NCBI RefSeq assembly: GCF_000003605.2 | Contig: NW_003116181.1 | Coordinates: 55,006-119,005 of the forward strand | Origin: Saccoglossus kowalevskii | Taxonomy: Eukaryota; Hemichordata; Enteropneusta; Harrimaniidae | Direction: 5' to 3' | DNA length: 64,000 nucleotides | Shown: piece after piece, positions 1-11,363 of the stretch | How positions within the stretch are numbered: position 1 is the stretch's first letter | Layout of the letters: each line of letters begins with the position of its first letter | The notes under the pieces: generated by a model | Told to the model about the DNA's origin: nothing | Databases searched by the model: none | Seen by the model: the letters and a program-made list of their open reading frames with translations, nothing else | Position numbers and translations under genes: made by a program

Positions 1-132
1 ACTAGTACAGTGGAATGATGCTCGTCTAATGTAACACTAGATTAGTAGAAGGCTAGTATTCAAATGCGACACTAGTACAGTGGAATGATGCTCTTCTAAT
101 GTAACAATAGATTAGTAGAATGCTAGTCTTCT

Positions 133-536
133 AATGCGACACTAGTACAGTGGAATGATGCTCGTCTAATGTAACACTAGATTAGTAGAAGGCTAGTCTT
201 CTAATGCGACACTAGTGCAGTGGAATGATGCTCTTCTAATGTAACACTAGTTTAGTAGAATGCTAGTCTTCTAATGCGACACTAGTACAGTGGAATGATG
301 CTCTTCTAATGTAACACTAGATTATAGAATGCTAGTCTTCTAATACGACACTAGTACAGTGGAATGATGCTCTTCTAAAGTAACACTAGATTAGTATAAT
401 GCTAGTCTTCTAATGCGACACTAGTAAAGTGGAATGATGCTCTTCTAATGTAACACTAGATTAGTAGAATGCTAATCGTCTAATGCGACACTAGTTCAGT
501 GGAATCATAGTCTTCTAATGTAACACTAGATTAGTA
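133..536. repeat. Duplicated segment, copy 1 of the 404-bp block
   Basis: This stretch reads the same as 6853-7256, at an offset of 6,720 bp (96 x 70). Both copies share the diagnostic one-base deletion ATTATAGAAT (321-330 and 7041-7050; normal ATTAGTAGAAT), the following TAATACGAC tail and the CTAAAGTAAC subunit. The match is lost upstream at 132 and downstream at 537. A shared private deletion makes copying the only sensible explanation. Confidence 0.85.
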
Positions 537-664
537 TAATGCTAGTCTTCTAATGCGACACTAGTACAGTGGAACGATGCTCTTCTAATGTAACACTAGT
601 TTATTAGAATGCTAGTCTTCTAATGCGACACTAGTACAGTGGAATGATGCTCTTCTAATGTAAC

Positions 665-734
665 ACTAGATTAGTAGAAGGCTAGTCTTCTAATGTAACA
701 CTAGTTTAGTAGAATGCTAGTCTTCTAATGCGAC
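665..734. repeat. B-B pair (first of 21 half-unit register shifts)
   Basis: Here a B subunit with an A-type tail (GAAGGC...GTAAC, 665-699) is followed directly by a second B beginning ACTAGTTTAG (700-734). This makes an A-B-B trimer of 105 bp and shifts the array register by 35 bp. I found 21 such second B subunits, starting at 700, 1505, 9794, 13011, 13886, 14481, 22909, 23364, 24449, 32772, 35986, 36581, 40603, 41268, 41863, 42388, 47454, 52946, 55780, 57845 and 61337. Almost all share the same flanking variants, so they look like descendants of one out-of-register exchange. Four (13011, 35986, 55780, 61337) share ACAAG in place of ACTAG and form a sub-lineage. Confidence 0.85.
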
Positions 735-1294
735 ACTAGTACAGTGGAATGATGCTCTTCTAATGTAACACTAGATTAGTAGAAGGCTAGTATTCAAATG
801 CGACACTAGTATAGTGTAATGATGCTCTTCTAATGTAACAATAGATTGGTAGAATGCTAGTCTTCTAATGGGACACTAGTGCAGTGGAATGATGCTCTTC
901 TAATGTAACACTAGATTAGTATAATGCTAGTCTTCTAATGCGACACTAGTACAGTGGAACGATGCTCTTCTAATGTAACACTAGATTAGTAGAAGGCTAG
1001 TATTCAAATGCGACACTAGTACAGTGGAATGATGCTTTTCTAATGCAACACTAGATTAGTATAAGGCTAGTATTCAAATGCGACACTAGTACAGTGGAAT
1101 GATGCTCTTCTAATGTAACACTAGATTAGTATAATGCTAGTCTTCTAATGCGACACTAGTACAGTGGAACGATGCTCTTCTAATGTAACACTAGATTAGT
1201 AGAAGGCTAGTATTCAAATGCGACACTAGTACAGTGGAATGATGCTCTTCTAATGTAACAATAGATTAGTAGAATGCTAGTCTTCTAATGCGAC

Positions 1295-1329
1295 ACTAGT
1301 ACAGTGGAATGATGCTCTTCTAATGTAAC
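1295..1329. repeat. Subunit A, 35 bp (exemplar)
   Basis: Subunit A starts ACTAGTACAGTGGAATGATG and ends in the tail GTAAC. Recurrent alternatives are ACTAGTGCAG, ACTAGTTCAG and ACTAGTAAAG at the head; GGAACGATG, GGTATGATG, GGAATGAGG and GGAATCATAG in the middle; and GCTCGTC, GCTTTTC and CTAAAGTAAC towards the end. The head ACTAGT is a SpeI recognition sequence. Positions 20-26 (GCTCTTC) are a SapI/BspQI recognition sequence, so both sites recur about every 70 bp through much of the window. Confidence 0.9.
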
Positions 1330-1364
1330 ACTAGATTAGTAGAATGCTAGTCTTCTAATGCGAC
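1330..1364. repeat. Subunit B, 35 bp (exemplar)
   Basis: Subunit B starts ACTAGATTAGTAGAATGC and ends in the tail GCGAC, which holds the only CpG of the consensus dimer. B is more variable than A, and its variants come as linked sets. GAAGGC is followed by AGTATTCAAATG. GAATGTTAG is followed by TATTCTAATG. GAATGCTAATC is followed by GTCTAATG. GAATGCTAGTATTCGAATG and the TAGATTGGTAGAATG types also recur. Linkage of several bases in one subunit points to a small number of founder subunits that were copied, not to independent point mutation. Confidence 0.9.
1335..1359. other. Dyad symmetry in subunit B (exemplar imperfect hairpin)
   Basis: ATTAGTAGA at B positions 6-14 can pair with TCTTCTAAT at positions 22-30, giving 8 of 9 pairs with one central T-T mismatch and a 7-base loop. 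The same left arm can also pair with the TCTTCTAAT at the end of the preceding A subunit, across the 10-base spacer GTAACACTAG. Every ordinary dimer therefore carries one left arm between two possible right arms. The stem is short and AT-rich. Extrusion in a cell is an inference, not something the sequence proves. Confidence 0.6.
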
Positions 1365-2906
1365 ACTAGTGCAGTGGAATGATGCTCTTCTAATGTAACA
1401 CTAGTTTATTAGAATGCTAGTCTTCTAATGCGACACTAGTACAGTGGAATGATGCTCTTCTAATGTAACACTAGATTAGTAAAAGGCTAGTCTTCTAATG
1501 TAACACTAGTTTAGTAGAATGCTAGTCTTCTAATGCGACACTAGTACAGTGGAATGATGCTCTTCTAATGTAACACTAGATTAGTAGAAGGCTAGTATTC
1601 AAATGCGACACTAGTACAGTGTAATGATGCTCTTCTAATGTAACAATAGATTGGTAGAATGCTAGTCTTCTAATGGGACACTAGTGCAGTGGAATGATGC
1701 TCTTCTAATGTAACACTAGATTAGTATAATGCTAGTCTTCTAATGCGACACTAGTACAGTGGAACGATGCTCTTCTAATGTAACACTAGATTAGTATAAG
1801 GCTAGTATTCAAATGCGACACTAGTACAGTGGAATGATGCTCTTCTAATGTAACACTAGATTAGTAGAAGGCTAGTATTCAAATGCGACACTAGTACAGT
1901 GGAACGATGCTCTTCTAATGTAACACTAGATTAGTAGAAGGCTAGTATTCAAATGCGACACTAGTACAGTGGAATGATGCTCTTCTAATGTAACAATAGA
2001 TTAGTAGAATGCTAGTCTTCTAATGCGACACTAGTACAGTGGAATGATGCTCTTCTAATGTAACACTAGATTAGTAGAATGTTAGTATTCTAATGCGACA
2101 CTAGTACAGTGGAATGATGCTCTTCTAATGTAACACTAGATTAGTAGAATGCTAGTCTTCTAATGCGACACTAGTGCAGTGGAATGATGCTCTTCTAATG
2201 TAACACTAGTTTAGTAGAATGCTAGTCTTCTAATGCGACACTAGTACAGTGGAATGATGCTCTTCTAATGTAACACTAGATTAGTAGAAGGCTAGTATTC
2301 AAATGCGACACTAGTACAGTGGAATGATGCTCTTCTAATGTAACAATAGATTGGTAGAATGCTAGTCTTCTAATGGGACACTAGTGCAGTGGAATGATGC
2401 TCTTCTAATGTAACACTAGATTAGTAGAAGGCTAGTATTCAAATGCGACACTAGTACAGTGGAATGATGCTCTTCTAATGTAACAATAGATTGGTAGAAT
2501 GCTAGTCTTCTAATGCGACACTAGTACAGTGGAATGATGCTCTTCTAATGTAACACTAGATTAGTAGAAGGCTAGTATTCAAATGCGACACTAGTACAGT
2601 GGAATGATGCTCTTCTAATGTAACAATAGATTGGTAGAATGCTAGTAATCTAATGGGACACTAGTGCAGTGGAATGATGCTCTTCTAATGTAACACTAGA
2701 TAAGTATAATGCTAGTCTTCTAATGCGACACTAGTACAGTGGAATGATGCTCTTCTAATGTAACACTAGATTAGTAGAATGCTAGTCTTCTAATGCGACA
2801 CTAGTGCAGTGGAATGATGCTCTTCTAATGTAACACTAGATAAGTATAATGCTAGTCTTCTAATGCGACACTAGTACAGTGGAATGATGCTCTTCTAATG
2901 TAACAC

Positions 2907-3489
2907 TAGATTAATATAATGCTAGTCGTCTAATGCGACACTAGTTAAGTGGAATCATAGTCTTCTAATGTAATACTAGAATAGTAGAATGCTAGTCTTT
3001 TAATGCGACACTAGTACAGTGGAACGATGCTCTTCTAATGTAACACTAGATTAGTAGAATGCCAGTCTTCTAATGCGACACTAGTACAGTGGAATGATGC
3101 TCTTCTAATGTAACACTAGATTAATAGAATGCTAGTCGTCTAATGCGACACTAGTTCAGTGGAATCATAGTCTTCTAATGTAACACTAGATTAGTAGAAT
3201 GCTAGTATTCGAGTGCGACACTAGTACAATGGAATGATGCTCTTCTAATGTAACACTAGATTAGTAGAATGCTAGTCTTCTAATGGGACACTAGTGCAGT
3301 GGAATGATGCTCTTCTAATGTAACACTAGATAAGTATAATGCTAGTCTTCTAATGCGACACTAGTACAGTGGAATGATGCTCTTCTAATATAACACTAGA
3401 TTAATATAATGCTAGTCGTCTAATGCGACACTAGTTCAGTGGAATCATAGTCTTCTAATGTAATACTAGAATAGTAGAATGCTAGTCTT
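2907..3489. repeat. 490-bp higher-order repeat, partial
   Basis: The marker TAGATTAATATAATGC occurs at 2907 and 3397, exactly 490 bp (7 x 70) apart, with the same order of variant dimers between. The order is ATTAATATAAT/GTCGTC, then TTAAGTGGAATCATAG with AGAATAG, then GGAACG with GCCAGTC, then ATTAATAG/GTCGTC, then TTCAGTGGAATCATAG with ATTCGAGTG, then AATGGGAC, then TGCAG with AGATAAGTATAAT. The second copy is lost near 3490. The second copy has TTCAG where the first has TTAAG. Confidence 0.8.
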
Positions 3490-3719
3490 CTAATGCGACA
3501 CTAGTACAGTGGAATGATGCTCGTCTAATGTAACACTAGATTAGTAGAAGGCTAGTATTCAAATGCGACACTAGAACAGTGGAATGATGCTCTTCTAATG
3601 TAACAAAAGATTAGTAGAATGCTAGTCTTCTAATGCGACACTAGTGCAGTGGAATGATGCTCTTCTAATGTAACACTAGTTTAGTAGAATATTAGTATTC
3701 TAATGCGACACTAGTACAG

Positions 3720-4200
3720 TGGAATGATGCTCTTCTAATGTAACACTAGATTAGTAGAAGGCTAGTCTTCTAATGCGACACTAGTGCAGTGGAATGATGC
3801 TCTTCTAATGTAACACTAGTTTTGTAGAATGCTAGTCTTCTAATGCGACACTAGTACAGTGGAATGATGCTCTTCCAATGTAACACTAGATTAGTAGAAG
3901 GCTAGTATTCAAATGCGACACTAGTACAGTGGAATGATGCTCTTCTAATGTAACAATAGATTGGTAGAATGCTAGTCTTCTAATGGGACACGAGTGCAGT
4001 GGAATGATGCTCTTCTAAAGTAACACGAGATTAGTATAATGCTAGTCTTCTAATGCGACACTAGTACAGTGGAACGATGCTCTTCTAATGTAACACTAGA
4101 TTAGTAGAAGGCTAGTATTCAAATGCGACACTAGTACAGTGGAATGATGCTCTTCTAATGTAACACTAGATTAGTAGAAGGCTAGTATTCAAATGCGACA
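3720..4200. repeat. Copy 1 of a ~1,750-bp-offset duplication
   Basis: This block matches 5471-5951 at an offset of 1,751 bp. That is 25 x 70 plus one base, and the extra T in CTCTTTC at 4501-4506 lies between the copies. Shared rare markers are CTCTTCCAATG (near 3870 and 5621) and ACGAGTGCAG with GTAACACGAG (from 3990 and 5741). A few bases differ, for example TTTTGTAG against TTTAGTAG and CTAAAG against CTAATG. Beyond 4200 the first copy holds one more 70-bp dimer than the second. Further downstream the shared ACACTTGTACAG marker (near 4480 and 6161) shows the kinship resumes. Confidence 0.75.
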
Positions 4201-5470
4201 CTAGTACAGTGGAATGATGCTCTTCTAATTTAACACTAGATTAGTAGAAGGCTAGTATTCAAATGCGACACTAGTACAGTGGAACGATGCTCTTCTAATG
4301 TAACACTAGATTAGTAGAAGGCTAGTATTCAAATGCGACACTAGTACAGTGGAATGATGCTCTTCTAATGTAACAATAGATTAGTAGAATGCTAGTCTTC
4401 TAATGCGACACTAGTACAGTGGAATGATGCTCTTCTAATGTAACACTAGATTAGTAGAATGTTAGTATTCTAATGCGACACTTGTACAGTGGAATGATGC
4501 TCTTTCTAATGTAACACTAGATTAGTAGAATGCTAGTCTTCTAATGCGACACTAGTGCAGTGGAATGATGCTCTTCTAATGTAACACTAGTTTAGTAGAA
4601 TGCTAGTCTTCTAATGCGACACTAGTACAGTGGAATGATGCTCGTCTAATGTAACACTAGATTAGTAGAAGGCTAGTCTTCTAATGCGACACTAGTGCAG
4701 TGGAATGATGCTCTTCTAATGTAACACTAGTTTAGTAGAATGCTAGTCTTCTAATGCGACACTAGTACAGTGGAATGATGCTCTTCTAATGTAACACTAG
4801 ATTAGTAGAAGGCTAGTATTCAAATGCGACACTAGTACAGTGGAATGATGCTCTTCTAATGTAACACTAGATTAGTAGAATGCTAATCGTCTAATGCGAC
4901 ACTAGTTCAGTGGAATCATAGTCTTCTAATGTAACACTAGATTAGTAGAATGTTAGTATTCTAATGCGACAATAGTACAGTGGTATGATGCTTTTCTAAT
5001 GTAACACTAGATCAGTAGAATGCTAGTCTCCTAATGCAACACTAGTACAGTGGAATGAGGCTCTTCTAATGTAACACTAGATTAGTAGAATGCTAGTCTT
5101 CTAATGCGACACTAGTACAGTGGAATGATGCTCTTCTAATGTAACACTAGATTAGTAGAATGTTAGTATTCTAATGCGACACTAGTACAGTGGTATGATG
5201 CTTTTCTAATGTAACACTAGATCAGTAGAATGCTAGTCTCCTAATGCAACACTAGTACAGTGGAATGAGGCTCTTCCAATGTAACACTAGATTAGTAGAA
5301 GGCTAGTATTCAAATGCGACACTAGTACAGTGGAATGATGCTCTTCTAATGTAACACTAGATTAGTAGAATGCTAGTCTTCTAATGCGACACTAGTGCAG
5401 TGGAATGATGCTCTTCTACTGTAACACTAGTTTAGTTGAATGCTAGTCTTCTAATGCGACACTAGTACAG

Positions 5471-5951
5471 TGGAATGATGCTCTTCTAATGTAACACTAG
5501 ATTAGTAGAAGGCTAGTCTTCTAATGCGACACTAGTGCAGTGGAATGATGCTCTTCTAATGTAACACTAGTTTAGTAGAATGCTAGTCTTCTAATGCGAC
5601 ACTAGTACAGTGGAATGATGCTCTTCCAATGTAACACTAGATTAGTAGAAGGCTAGTATTCAAATGCGACACTAGTACAGTGGAATGATGCTCTTCTAAT
5701 GTAACAATAGATTGGTAGAATGCTAGTCTTCTAATGGGACACGAGTGCAGTGGAATGATGCTCTTCTAATGTAACACGAGATTAGTATAATGCTAGTCTT
5801 CTAATGCGACACTAGTACAGTGGAACGATGCTCTTCTAATGTAACACTAGATTAGTAGAAGGCTAGTATTCAAATGCGACACTAGTACAGTGGAATGATG
5901 CTCTTCTAATGTAACACTAGATTAGTAGAAGGCTAGTATTCAAATGCGACA
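5471..5951. repeat. Copy 2 of the ~1,750-bp-offset duplication
   Basis: Partner of 3720-4200, carrying the same CTCTTCCAATG and ACGAGTGCAG markers in the same order. The downstream part of the block, up to the ACTTGTACAG marker at 6161, is one dimer shorter than in the first copy. Confidence 0.75.
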
Positions 5952-6852
5952 CTAGTACAGTGGAATGATGCTCTTCTAATGTAACACTAGATTAGTAGAA
6001 GGCTAGTATTCAAATGCGACACTAGTACAGTGGAATGATGCTCTTCTAATGTAACAATAGATTAGTAGAATGCTAGTCTTCTAATGCGACACTAGTACAG
6101 TGGAATGATGCTCTTCTAATGTAACACTAGATTAGTAGAATGTTAGTATTCTAATGCGACACTTGTACAGTGGAATGATGCTCTTCTAATGTAACACTAG
6201 ATTAGTAGAATGCTAGTCTTCTAATGCGACACTAGTGCAGTGGAATGATGCTCTTCTAATGTAACACTAGTTTAGTAGAATGCTAGTCTTCTAATGCGAC
6301 ACTAGTACAGTGGAATGATGCTCGTCTAATGTAACACTAGATTAGTAGAAGGCTAGTATTCAAATGCGACACTAGAACAGTGGAATGATGCTCTTCTAAT
6401 GTAACAATAGATTAGTAGAATGCTAGTCTTCTAATGCGACACTAGTGCAGTGGAATGATGCTCTTCTAATGTAACACTAGTTTAGTAGAATGCTAGTCTT
6501 CTAATGCGACACTAGTACAGTGGAATGATGCTCGTCTAATGTAACACTAGATTAGTAGAAGGCTAGTATTCAAATGCGACACTAGTACAGTGGAATGATG
6601 CTCTTCTAATGTAACAATAGATTAGTAGAATGCTAGTCTTCTAATGCGACACTAGTACAGTGGAATGATGCTCGTCTAATGTAACACTAGATTAGTAGAA
6701 GGCTAGTCATCTAATGCGACACTAGTGCAGTGGAATGATGCTCTTCTAATGTAACACTAGTTTAGTAGAATGCTAGTCTTCTAATGCGACACTAGTACAG
6801 TGGAATGATGCTCGTCTAATGTAACACTAGATTAGTAGAAGGCTAGTATTCA

Positions 6853-7256
6853 AATGCGACACTAGTACAGTGGAATGATGCTCGTCTAATGTAACACTAG
6901 ATTAGTAGAAGGCTAGTCTTCTAATGCGACACTAGTGCAGTGGAATGATGCTCTTCTAATGTAACACTAGTTTAGTAGAATGCTAGTCTTCTAATGCGAC
7001 ACTAGTACAGTGGAATGATGCTCTTCTAATGTAACACTAGATTATAGAATGCTAGTCTTCTAATACGACACTAGTACAGTGGAATGATGCTCTTCTAAAG
7101 TAACACTAGATTAGTATAATGCTAGTCTTCTAATGCGACACTAGTAAAGTGGAATGATGCTCTTCTAATGTAACACTAGATTAGTAGAATGCTAATCGTC
7201 TAATGCGACACTAGTTCAGTGGAATCATAGTCTTCTAATGTAACACTAGATTAGTA
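6853..7256. repeat. Duplicated segment, copy 2 of the 404-bp block
   Basis: Partner of 133-536, with no difference seen by eye. It carries the same one-base deletion at 7041-7050. The two copies stop matching at 537/7257, where one reads GTATAAT and the other GTAGAAT. Confidence 0.85.
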
Positions 7257-7419
7257 GAATGCTAGTATTCGAATGCGACACTAGTACAGTGGAATGATGC
7301 TCTTCTAATGTAACATTAGATTAGTAGAATGCTAGTATTCGAATGCGACACTAGTACAGTGGAATGATGCTCTTATAATGTAACAATAGATTGGTAGAAT
7401 GCTAGTCTTCTAATGCGAC

Positions 7420-7454
7420 ACTAGTACAGTGGAATCTTAGTCTTCTAATGCGAC
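7420..7454. repeat. Chimeric subunit: A head with B tail (exemplar)
   Basis: The subunit begins like A (ACTAGTACAGTGGAATC) and ends like B (TTAGTCTTCTAATGCGAC), and is followed by a B starting ACTAGAATAG. The GGAATCTTAG marker occurs about 25 times, for example near 8270, 8821, 9521, 11031, 11511, 12501, 15081, 18371, 18931, 27821, 30121, 33511, 34561, 42991, 43481, 44041, 44951, 51911, 52401, 55971, 61521 and 63201. Near 31451 the same marker carries the A tail GTAAC and near 39351 the tail GCAAC. These may be pre-conversion or re-exchanged forms. Confidence 0.75.
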
Positions 7455-7500
7455 ACTAGAATAGTAGAATGCTAGTCTTCTAATGCGACACTAGTACAGT

Positions 7501-7520
7501 GGAATGATGCTCTAATGTAA
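7501..7520. repeat. Three-base deletion variant of subunit A (exemplar)
   Basis: Subunit A here reads GATGCTCTAATG where the norm is GATGCTCTTCTAATG, so three bases are missing and the BspQI sequence is destroyed. I found 14 copies, near 7511, 8700, 11390, 19014, 20200, 27898, 31815, 33598, 34645, 37686, 43354, 44120, 45028 and 52270. Many sit just after the GGAATCTTAG chimera and just before an AGTAAAGTGG or ACACAAGTACAG subunit. That makes the deletion a lineage marker spread with a higher-order block. Confidence 0.8.
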
Positions 7521-10500
7521 CACTAGATTATTATAATGCTAGTCTTCTAATGCGACACTAGTAAAGTGGAATGATGCTCTTCTAATGTAACACTAGATTA
7601 GTAGAATGCTAATCGTCTAATGCGACACTAGTTCAGTGGAATCATAGTCTTCTAATGTACCACTAGATTAGTAGAATGCTAGTCTTCTAATGCGACACTA
7701 GTACAGTGGAATGATGCTCTTCTAAAGTAACACTAGATTAGTATAATGCTAGTCTTCTAATGCGACACTAGTAAAGTGGAATGATGCTCTTCTAATGTAA
7801 CACTAGATTAGTAGAATGCTAATCGTCTAATGCGACACTAGTTCAGTGGAATCATAGTCTTCTAATGTAACACTAGATTAGTAGAATGCTAGTCTTCTAA
7901 TGCGACACTAGTACAGTGGAATGATGCTCTTCTAATGTAACACTGGATTAGTATAATGCTAATTTCCTAATGCGACAATAGTACAGTGGTATGATGCTTT
8001 TCTAATGTAACACTAGATCAGTAGAATGCTAGTCTCCTAATGCAACACTAGTACAGTGGAATGAGGCTCTTCTAATGTAACACTAGATTAGTAGAATGCT
8101 AGTCTTCTAATGCGACACTAGTACAGTGGAATGATGCTCTTCTAATGTAACACTAGATTAGTAGAAGGCTAGTATTCAAATGCGACACTAGTACAGTGTA
8201 ATGATGCTCTTCTAATGTAACACTAGATTAGTAGAATGCTAGTCGTCTAATGCGACACTAGTACAGTGGAATCTTAGTCTTCTAATGCGACACTAGAATA
8301 GTAGAATGCTAGTCTTCTAATGCGACACTAGTACAGTGGAATGATGCTCTTCTAATGTAACGCTAGATTAGTAGAATGCTAGTCTTCTAATGCGACACTA
8401 GTACAGTGTAATGAGGCTCTTCTAATGTAACACTAGATTAGTATAATGCTAGTCGTCTAATACGACACTAGTTCAGTGGAATCATAGTCTTCTAATGTAA
8501 TACTAGATTAGTAGAATGCCAGTCTTCTAATGCGACACTAGTACAGTGAAATGATGCTCTTCTAATGTAACACTAGATTAGTAGAATGCTAGTCTTCTAA
8601 TGCGACACTAGTACAATGGAATGAGGCTCTTCTAATGTAACACTAGTTTAGAAGAATGCTAGTCTTCTAATCCGACACTAGTACAGTGGAATGATGCTCT
8701 AATGTAACACTAGATTAGTATAATGCTAGTCTTCTAATGCGACACAAGTACAGTGGAATGACGCTCTTCTAATGTAACACTAGATTAGTATAATGCTAGT
8801 CTTCTAATGCGACACTAGTACAGTGGAATCTTAGTCTTCTAATGCGACACTAGAATAGTAGAATGCTAGTCTTTTAATGCGACACTAGTACAGTGGAACG
8901 ATGCTCTTCTAATGTAACACTAGATTACTCGAATACTAGTCTTCTAATGCGACACTAGTACAGTGGAATGATGCTCTTCTAATGTAACACTAGATTAATA
9001 TAATGCTAGTCTTTTAATGCGACACTAGTACAGTGGAATGATGCTCTTCTAATGTAACACTAGATTAATATAATGCCAGTCGTCTAATGCGACACTAGTT
9101 CAGTGGAATCATAGTCTTCTAATGTAGTACTAGAATAGTAGAATGCTTGTCTTTTAATGCGACACTAGTACAGTGGAACGATGCTCTTCTAATGTAACAC
9201 TAGATTAGTAGAATGCCAGTCTTCTAATGCGACACTAGTACAGTGGAATGATGCTCTTCTAATGTAACACTAGATTAATAGAATGCTAGTCGTCTAATGC
9301 GACACTAGTTCAGTGGAATCATAGTCTTCTAATGTAACACTAGATTAGTAGAATGCTAGTATTCGAATGCGACACTAGTACAGAGGAATGATGCTCTTCT
9401 AATGTAACACTAGATTAGTAGAATGCTAGTATTCGAATGCGACACTAGTACAGTGGAATGATGCTCTTATAATGTAACAATAGATTGGTAGAATGCTAGT
9501 CTTCTAATGCGACACTAGTACAGTGGAATCTTAGTCTTCTAATGCGACACTAGAATAGTAGAATGCTAGTCTTCTAATGCGACACTAGTACAGTGGAATG
9601 ATGCTCTTCTAATGTAACACTAGATTAGTATAATGCTAGTCTTCTAATGCGACACTAGTGCAGTGGAATGATGCTCTTCTAATGTAACACTAGATTATTA
9701 GAATGCTAGTCTTCTAATGCGACACTAGTACAGTGGAATGATGCTCTTCTAATGTAACACTAGATTAGTAGAAGGCTAGTCTTCTAATGTAACACTAGTT
9801 TAGTAGAATGCTAGTCTTCTAATGCGACACTAGTACAGTGGAATGATGCTCTTCTAATGTAACACTAGATTAGTAGAAGGCTAGTATTCAAATGCGACAC
9901 TAGTACAGTGGAATGATGCTCTTCTAATGTAACAATAGATTGGTAGAATGCTAGTCTTCTAATGGGACACTAGTGCAGTGGAATGATGCTCTTCTAATGT
10001 AACACTAGATTAGTATAATGCTAGTCTTCTAATGCGACACTAGTACAGTGGAACGATGCTCTTCTAATGTAACACTAGATTAGTAGAAGGCTAGTATTCA
10101 AATGCGACACTAGTACAGTGGAATGATGCTTTTCTAATGTAACACTAGATTAGTATAAGGCTAGTATTCAAATGCGACACTAGTACAGTGGAATGATGCT
10201 CTTCTAATGTAACACTAGATTAGTAGAAGGCTAGTATTCAAATGCGACACTAGTACAGTGGAACGATGCTCTTCTAATGTAACACTAGATTAGTAGAAGG
10301 CTAGTATTCAAATGCGACACTAGTACAGTGGAATGATGCTCTTCTAATGTAACAATAGATTAGTAGAATGCTAGTCTTCTAATGCGACACTAGTACAGTG
10401 GAATGATGCTCTTCTAATGTAACACTAGATTAGTAGAATGTTAGTATTCTAATGCGACACTAGTACAGTGGAATGATGCTCTTCTAATGTAACACTAGAT

Positions 10501-11338
10501 TAGTAGAATGCTAGTCTTCTAATGCGACACTAGTGCAGTGGAATGATGCTCTTCTAATGTAACACTAGTTTAGTAGAATGCTAGTCTTCTAATGCGACAC
10601 TAGTACAGTGGAATGATGCTCTTCTAATGTAACACTAGATTAGTAGAAGGCTAGTATTCAAATGCGACACTAGTACAGTGGAATGATGCTCTTCTAATGT
10701 AACAATAGATTGGTAGAATGCTAGTCTTCTAATGGGACACTAGTGCAGTGGAATGATGCTCTTCTAATGTAACACTAGATTAGTAGAAGGCTAGTATTCA
10801 AATGCGACACTAGTACAGTGGAATGATGCTCTTCTAATGTAACAATAGATTGGTAGAATGCTAGTCTTCTAATGCGACACTAGTACAGTGGAATGATGCT
10901 CTTCTAATGTAACACTAGATTAGTAGAAGGCTAGTATTCAAATGCGACACTAGTACAGTGGAATGATGCTCTTCTAATGTAACACTAGATTAATATAATG
11001 CTAGTCGTCTAATGCGACACTAGTACAGTGGAATCTTAGTCTTCTAATGCGACACTAGAATATTAGAATGCTAGTCTTCTAATGCGACACTAGTACAGTG
11101 TAATGAGGCTCTTCTAATGTAACACTAGATTAGTATAATGCTAGTCGTCTAATACGACACTAGTTCAGTGGAATCATAGTCTTCTAATGTAATACTAGAT
11201 TAGTAGAATGCCAGTCTTCTAATGCGACACTAGTACAGTGAAATGATGCTCTTCTAATGTAACACTAGATTAGTAGAATGCTAGTCTTCTAATGCGACAC
11301 TAGTACAATGGAATGAGGCTCTTCTAATGTAACACTAG

Positions 11339-11363
11339 ATTAGAAGAATGCTAGTCTTCTAAT
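11339..11363. other. Perfect 9-bp inverted repeat in subunit B
   Basis: A single change (ATTAGTAGA to ATTAGAAGA) removes the mismatch of the ordinary B dyad. All nine positions then pair with TCTTCTAAT across a 7-base loop. The same perfect form occurs at 31694-31718, 43303-43327 and 52219-52243. In all four cases the preceding subunit is the ACAATGGAATGAGG type of A, so they are copies of one block. Confidence 0.75.

Larger units (their letters stand above)
1295..1364. repeat. Exemplar consensus-like 70-bp monomer (A+B)
   Basis: This copy matches the majority base at every position I could judge and can serve as a reference monomer. It is made of subunit A (first 35 bases) followed by subunit B (second 35). 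Aligned without gaps, A and B agree at 26 of 35 positions (74%). They differ at positions 6-8 (TAC against ATT), 12 (G/A), 18 (A/C), 20-21 (GC/AG) and 32-33 (TA/CG). Positions 22-31 (TCTTCTAATG) and 1-5 (ACTAG) are identical in both. The 70-bp unit is therefore an old duplication of a 35-bp element that afterwards amplified as a pair. Confidence 0.93.

Noticed and set aside
1-60. Telomeric or simple-sequence array
   Set aside because: The unit is 70 bp with internal structure. No TTAGGG-type or similar short telomere repeat occurs.
521-545. Bacterial-type -10 box (TATAAT) in GTATAATGC variants
   Set aside because: It arises from one G-to-T change within a satellite subunit, with no partnered -35 element or gene downstream.
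9361-9380. CENP-B-box-like element in the ATTCGAATGCGAC variants
   Set aside because: The TTCG and a later CG are present, but the spacing and the CGGG half of the box do not match. The variant is also absent from most dimers.
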